A DNA stretch of 64,000 nucleotides from NCBI GenBank assembly GCA_965262235.1, contig OZ253504.1, forward strand, positions 620,001 through 684,000, given 5' to 3'. Made by a program: the position numbers and the translations under genes. This DNA comes from CATQGW01 sp965262235 (GTDB lineage: Bacteria > Chloroflexota > Dehalococcoidia > Bin125). The notes beneath the pieces were generated by a model. That model ran no database searches, was not told where the DNA came from, and was given only the letters and a program-made list of their open reading frames with translations. Positions 60,830 through 64,000 of this stretch are shown in pieces. Numbering within the stretch: the stretch's first letter is position 1; every line of letters begins with the position of its first letter.

Positions 60830-61639
60830 TCAGACGTCGCGGACGGAGACCTCGCCGGCGATGATCGTGTGCAGCGCGCCGAGGCTGTCGCGCACCAGCA
60901 GCGCCCCATCGCGCGTCACGTCCTCGGCGACGCCTTCGACTTCGACCGTCTCGCGGCCGATGATCTGGACATCGCGGCCGAGCGTGTCAAGCCGCGAGCG
61001 CCAGGCCTCGAACACTTCGTCCGAGTCGGCGTGGTCGTACGCGGCCTCGAACGCGTTGAGCAGGGCGGCGAGCACGGGCTCGCGGGGGGTCTCGTGGCCG
61101 AGCTCGATCATCAGGCTGGTCGCCGGGCGGTCGATCTGAGCGGCGTGCGGGGCGGGGTCGAAGTTGACGTTCACACCGATCCCGATCAGTGCGTAGGTCG
61201 GGCCGTCGCTGCGCCACTCGCCCTCGATCAGAATGCCGCCAAACTTGTGGCGGTTGATCTCGACATCGTTGGGCCACTTGAGACGCGGTTGCAGGGCGGA
61301 GACCTGCTCGACGGCCTGGGCCACGGCCACCGGTGTGACGATGCTGAGCCGCTTCATCTGCTCGGCGTTGGGTCGCACGACCAGCGTGGTGTGGATGCTC
61401 TGACCGGGCGGTGAGACCCAGGAGCGGCCTTTGGTGCCGCGGCCGGCGGTCTGCTCGTCGGCAACCACTGTCGCACCGTGCGGACAATCTGCTTCGGCGA
61501 GGCGCCGCGCGTCGTCCATCGTCGAGTTGGTCACGCGCAGGTAGTGGAGGTCGCGGCCGATCGCGGTGGTGCGGAGCGCCTGCGCGACCTGGGGAATCTG
61601 GAGGCGCTGTTGCGGCGTGAGCAGGTCGGGCGCGGCCAT
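60830..61639 (-). CDS. birA: Biotin--[acetyl-CoA-carboxylase] ligase, monofunctional
   Basis: The 269-residue protein has the biotinyl-5'-AMP motif GRGTKGRSW (66-74), VTNSTMDDARRLAE, KWPNDVEINRHKFGGILIEG (121-140) and GIGVNVNF. It attaches biotin to carboxylase carrier proteins in the cytoplasm. It lacks an N-terminal DNA-binding domain, so it is not a repressor. A conserved-looking structured region lies between it and the upstream aminotransferase gene. Confidence 0.95.
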   Translation of the reverse strand: MAAPDLLTPQQRLQIPQVAQALRTTAIGRDLHYLRVTNSTMDDARRLAEADCPHGATVVADEQTAGRGTKGRSWVSPPGQSIHTTLVVRPNAEQMKRLSIVTPVAVAQAVEQVSALQPRLKWPNDVEINRHKFGGILIEGEWRSDGPTYALIGIGVNVNFDPAPHAAQIDRPATSLMIELGHETPREPVLAALLNAFEAAYDHADSDEVFEAWRSRLDTLGRDVQIIGRETVEVEGVAEDVTRDGALLVRDSLGALHTIIAGEVSVRDV

Positions 61640-61688
61640 GACGCTGAACTCCGGTCGAGCATTGAGGTGAATTGGAGCTGAATTTGAA

Positions 61689-61860
61689 CGACCCCAAGGT
61701 GGGCGCCCTGGGGTCGTCGATGTGTACTTCTGCCCAGTCGATAGGGCGAGTTACGCGGTCAGGAGGCGCCCACCTCCGCTGCGATTCGGAACCTACCACT
61801 GGGCGAAAGTTGACTATGTCCCAATGTGCATCACCTCCTTTCTTGCCGCAGAGAGTAGCA
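61689..61860 (-). ncRNA. Candidate structured RNA or leader upstream of birA
   Basis: Read on the minus strand, the 253-base gap before birA contains an ordered set of stems. An outer helix (61798-61810 with 61726-61738) matches at 11 of 13 positions. Within it is a GGAGG/CCTCC hairpin (61773-61777, 61762-61766). Downstream is a CGACCCC/GGGGTCG hairpin (61716-61710, 61695-61689). The loop regions of the last two contain perfectly complementary 11-mers (61765-61775 and 61697-61707), so they could form a kissing or switching interaction. An AAAGGAGGTGATG near 61833-61845 would translate only a few codons. I cannot match it to a known RNA family. Confidence 0.4.
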
Positions 61861-61892
61861 GACGGAGGCGAGCGCGCAATGGGCGCAGACTG

Positions 61893-63242
61893 TTAAGCGC
61901 CTGCGGTGACCTCGCGGACGGCGTCCTCAACGATGCTGAGAATGTCGTCAACCTGCTCGGCGGTGGCCACCAGCGGCGGGGCGAGCAGATAGGCGTCGCC
62001 GCGCACGCGCGAAATCAGGCCGCGTGATTGGCAGGCCCGGAGCAGCTTGGCGCCCATGCCCGCTGACAGCTCGAAGGTCTTGTCGGCTTCGGGGTCTTCC
62101 AGCAGGTCGAAGCCGCACATGAAGCCGAGCCCGCGGACGTTGCCGACATGCGGGTGCTCGGAGAGCCGCTGGAGCCCGGAGAGCAGTTGGTCGCCGCGGG
62201 CGGCCGCGTTTTCGACCAGGCCTTCATCCTCGAAGATCTGGAGGTTGCGCAGGCCAACGGCGGCGGCGGTGGGGTGCCCGGCGTTGGTGTAAGCGTGCAT
62301 GAACTTCTGGCCGTTGGCCCCGCCGGTGATCACGTCGTGGACCTGCTCGGAGAAGATCGCCGCGCCGAGCGGGACGTAGCCGCTGGTGATCGCCTTGGCG
62401 ATCGACATCATGTCGGGCTCAACGTCGAAGTGCTCGAGCGCGAACCACTTGCCGGTGCGGCCGAAGCCGGTGATCACTTCGTCGGCGATGAGCAGGATCT
62501 CGTAGCGGTCGCAGACATCGCGGAGCTGGCTAAAGTAGTCGGCCGGTGGCGGGTAGACGCCGCCCGCGCCCTGCACCGGCTCGGCGATCACGGCCGCGAC
62601 CGAGTCGGGGCCTTCCTTTTCGATCGTCGCGACGATGTTGTCGATCATCACGTTGCCCGCGTCGATCCGCCCGCCGCCGGAGGGCGTCGCGTTCGGCGTG
62701 TCGGCGTTGATGATGTTCGGCACTAGCGGACCAAAGTTGCCGTGGAACACCTTCATGCCGGTCGCCGAGGTCATCGCGATGGTGTTGCCGTGATAGGCCT
62801 CAACGCGCGTGATCACCTTGTGCTTTTCGGGCCGGCCGAGCTGGTTCCAGTAGAACCGCGCGGCCTTGAAGTTGGTCTCGTTCGATTCGGAGCCGGAGTT
62901 GGTGAAGTAGAGGGCCTGCATGTTCGGGTAGGCGAGGCCGACGACCTTCTTGGCGAGCCGGATCGCGGGCTCGTTGGTGTAGCCCTCGTAGGAGTTGTTG
63001 AAGCTCAGCGTCGACATCTGCTCAAGCGCGGCCTCGCCAAGCTCGCGCCGGCCGTGTCCAACGGCGACGTTCCACAGCGCGGCGAGGCCGTCGATGTACT
63101 GCTTGCCGTCGTGGTCGTAGACGTAGATCCCCTCGCCGCGTTCGATCAGCATCGGCTGCTGGTGCGAGGCCGGATGGAAGAGCGGGTGGACCCAGTGGTT
63201 GAGGTCGTCCTCGACGAGGGATCGGTACGTCGCGTCGTCCAT
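61893..63242 (-). CDS. Class III PLP-dependent aminotransferase (omega-aminotransferase type)
   Basis: The 449-residue protein has the class III signatures: YVYDHDGKQYIDGLAALWNV, FTNSGSESNETNFKAARFYW, EPVQGAGGVYPPP, LLIADEVITGFGRTG (D254) and MSIAKAITSGYVPLGA, with the PLP lysine K283. The length is normal for the family. Donors such as beta-alanine, putrescine, GABA or taurine are typical, with pyruvate or 2-oxoglutarate as acceptor; the substrate is not readable. The ATG at 63242 is preceded by GGAGG. It lies upstream of birA on the same strand. Confidence 0.93.
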   Translation of the reverse strand: MDDATYRSLVEDDLNHWVHPLFHPASHQQPMLIERGEGIYVYDHDGKQYIDGLAALWNVAVGHGRRELGEAALEQMSTLSFNNSYEGYTNEPAIRLAKKVVGLAYPNMQALYFTNSGSESNETNFKAARFYWNQLGRPEKHKVITRVEAYHGNTIAMTSATGMKVFHGNFGPLVPNIINADTPNATPSGGGRIDAGNVMIDNIVATIEKEGPDSVAAVIAEPVQGAGGVYPPPADYFSQLRDVCDRYEILLIADEVITGFGRTGKWFALEHFDVEPDMMSIAKAITSGYVPLGAAIFSEQVHDVITGGANGQKFMHAYTNAGHPTAAAVGLRNLQIFEDEGLVENAAARGDQLLSGLQRLSEHPHVGNVRGLGFMCGFDLLEDPEADKTFELSAGMGAKLLRACQSRGLISRVRGDAYLLAPPLVATAEQVDDILSIVEDAVREVTAGA

Positions 63243-63369
63243 GCTGGCCTCCTGAATGGCGGGGGATGATCAAATGGTATGAGCAAGTCGGATATGGGGG
63301 TAGCGGGCGTTGGGCGGCGCGCGGGAACGACGGTCGGGGGTGCGAAGGGAGGCTGGGAAGGCTCGAAAC

Positions 63370-63517
63370 AACTCTCCCCCCGCTTTGCGGGGGGAGATGC
63401 CGAAGGCAGAGGGGGGCTGCCGCGAACATCTCGGTGGGAATTCACATCTGCTAGTGCGGAGCCGGGCCCTCCTCTGTCACTCCGTGACATCTCCCCCCGC
63501 ACGGCGGGGGGAGAGTT
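63370..63517. repeat. MITE-like palindromic GC-rich element
   Basis: About 50-base terminal inverted repeats. The left end starts AACTCTCCCCCCGCTTTGCG, and the right end is its imperfect reverse complement finishing CGGGGGGAGAGTT. Each end folds into a C/G-rich hairpin. The right end touches the stop codon of the Mur ligase-like gene. A half copy is at 41757-41799. Confidence 0.75.
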
Positions 63518-64000
63518 ATTCAGAGGATTCCTGGGTGACGAGGCGGGTGAGTTCTTCGCGGGTGACGGCGCGATCGTCCCATGGGTCGGTGTGCGTGGCG
63601 AAGATGAGGGTGGGCTCTGCGCCCTTGCCGGCGATCAGGACCAGGTCGTCGGGCGCGGCGTCCGCGAGCGCGCGGCGGATGGCCTGGCGGCGGTCGGGCT
63701 CTTCGCTCAGGCGGTCGCCGGCGTCGGCGCTGCGCATCGCGGCGGCGATGTCGGCGACGATCTGCGCGGGGTCTTCGGAGCGGGGGTTCTCACTGGTGAT
63801 GTAGCTGCGGTCGGCGAGCTCGGCGGCGACCTGACCCATCGCGGCGCGGCGGGCCGGGTCACGCTCGCCGGCGACGCCGAAGACCAGCAGCAGACGCCCC
63901 GGCACATGCGGGCGGACGGCTTCGAGCGCGACGCGCAGCGCGGGACCGGTCGCGGCGGCGTCGACGATCACATCGAAGGGCTGGCCAGCGTCGATGGTCT
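63516..64000 (-). CDS. Mur ligase-like protein (MurE type), C-terminal part only
   Basis: The frame is open to the window edge; 160 codons are visible. It matches the C-terminal domain of UDP-MurNAc-tripeptide synthetases: AGQPFDVIVDAAATGPALRVAL, LLLVFGVAGERDPARRAAMG, ITSENPRSEDPAQIVADI and VLIAGKGAEPTLIF. True MurE has DYAHxPDAL, GCGGxRD and AGKGHE at these places; here they are DAAATGPAL, GVAGERD and AGKGAE. The protein is therefore a divergent paralogue that may act on something other than the wall precursor. Confidence 0.8.
   Translation of the reverse strand, partial: TIDAGQPFDVIVDAAATGPALRVALEAVRPHVPGRLLLVFGVAGERDPARRAAMGQVAAELADRSYITSENPRSEDPAQIVADIAAAMRSADAGDRLSEEPDRRQAIRRALADAAPDDLVLIAGKGAEPTLIFATHTDPWDDRAVTREELTRLVTQESSE

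Overview
The window reads as chromosome of a high-GC free-living or symbiotic bacterium, most likely a Chloroflexota member of the Dehalococcoidia/SAR202 type. This is an inference. It rests on the 16S rRNA gene at 26.9-28.4 kb, on the fact that the 16S and tRNA-Ile are not followed by 23S or 5S rRNA, on a tandem Ni-type and Cu/Zn-type superoxide dismutase, and on acyl-CoA, SDR and amidohydrolase genes mixed with very large secreted repeat proteins. No taxonomic search was possible.

Layout. 1-4 kb: C-terminally incomplete secreted metalloprotease-like protein with 600-bp repeats. 4.3-6.3 kb: divergent enoyl-CoA hydratase and amidohydrolase. 6.4-11.1 kb: giant nuclease-STAND NTPase resembling Avs antiviral proteins. 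11.2-12 kb: methyltransferase. 12.2-20.3 kb: mostly decayed DNA around one intact permease gene. It holds leucine-rich, membrane-protein and cadherin-like pseudogenes, an IS5-type transposase fragment and a 493-bp fossil copy of tRNA-Ile plus the 3' end of 16S rRNA. 20.5-23.9 kb: secreted PQQ-sugar-dehydrogenase-like multidomain protein. 24-26.5 kb: HAD enzyme, sparse DNA and a HEPN-like protein. 26.6-30.2 kb: functional tRNA-Ile and 16S, tilS and a DivIC/FtsB-like gene. 30.3-33.7 kb: KAP NTPase, histidine phosphatase, radical-SAM-linked protein and an orphan ParD.

34.0-37.7 kb is the most striking locus: a compact, translationally coupled operon for a ubiquitin-like protein with a GG tail, a CEHH/E2-position protein, a JAMM-type peptidase, an E1-like adenylating enzyme and a winged-helix protein. 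It has a strong promoter overlapped by an inverted repeat. After it come a VapC remnant, two superoxide dismutases, an ABC exporter pair, a DUF35/thiolase pair, a phosphoesterase, an SDR whose active site is degenerate, two paralogous HigBA modules, a MetE-like protein, a SUMF1-domain protein, another SDR and another enoyl-CoA hydratase.

50.4-60.8 kb is one gene for a 3,456-residue secreted protein made of about thirty SwmB-like beta-sandwich repeats. The window ends with birA preceded by a candidate structured RNA, a class III aminotransferase, a palindromic mobile repeat and the C-terminal part of a Mur ligase-like gene.

Two themes recur. One is conflict and defence genes (Avs-like, HEPN, KAP, ubiquitin-like conjugation, four toxin-antitoxin loci). 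The other is large surface or secreted repeat proteins with visible gene birth and decay.
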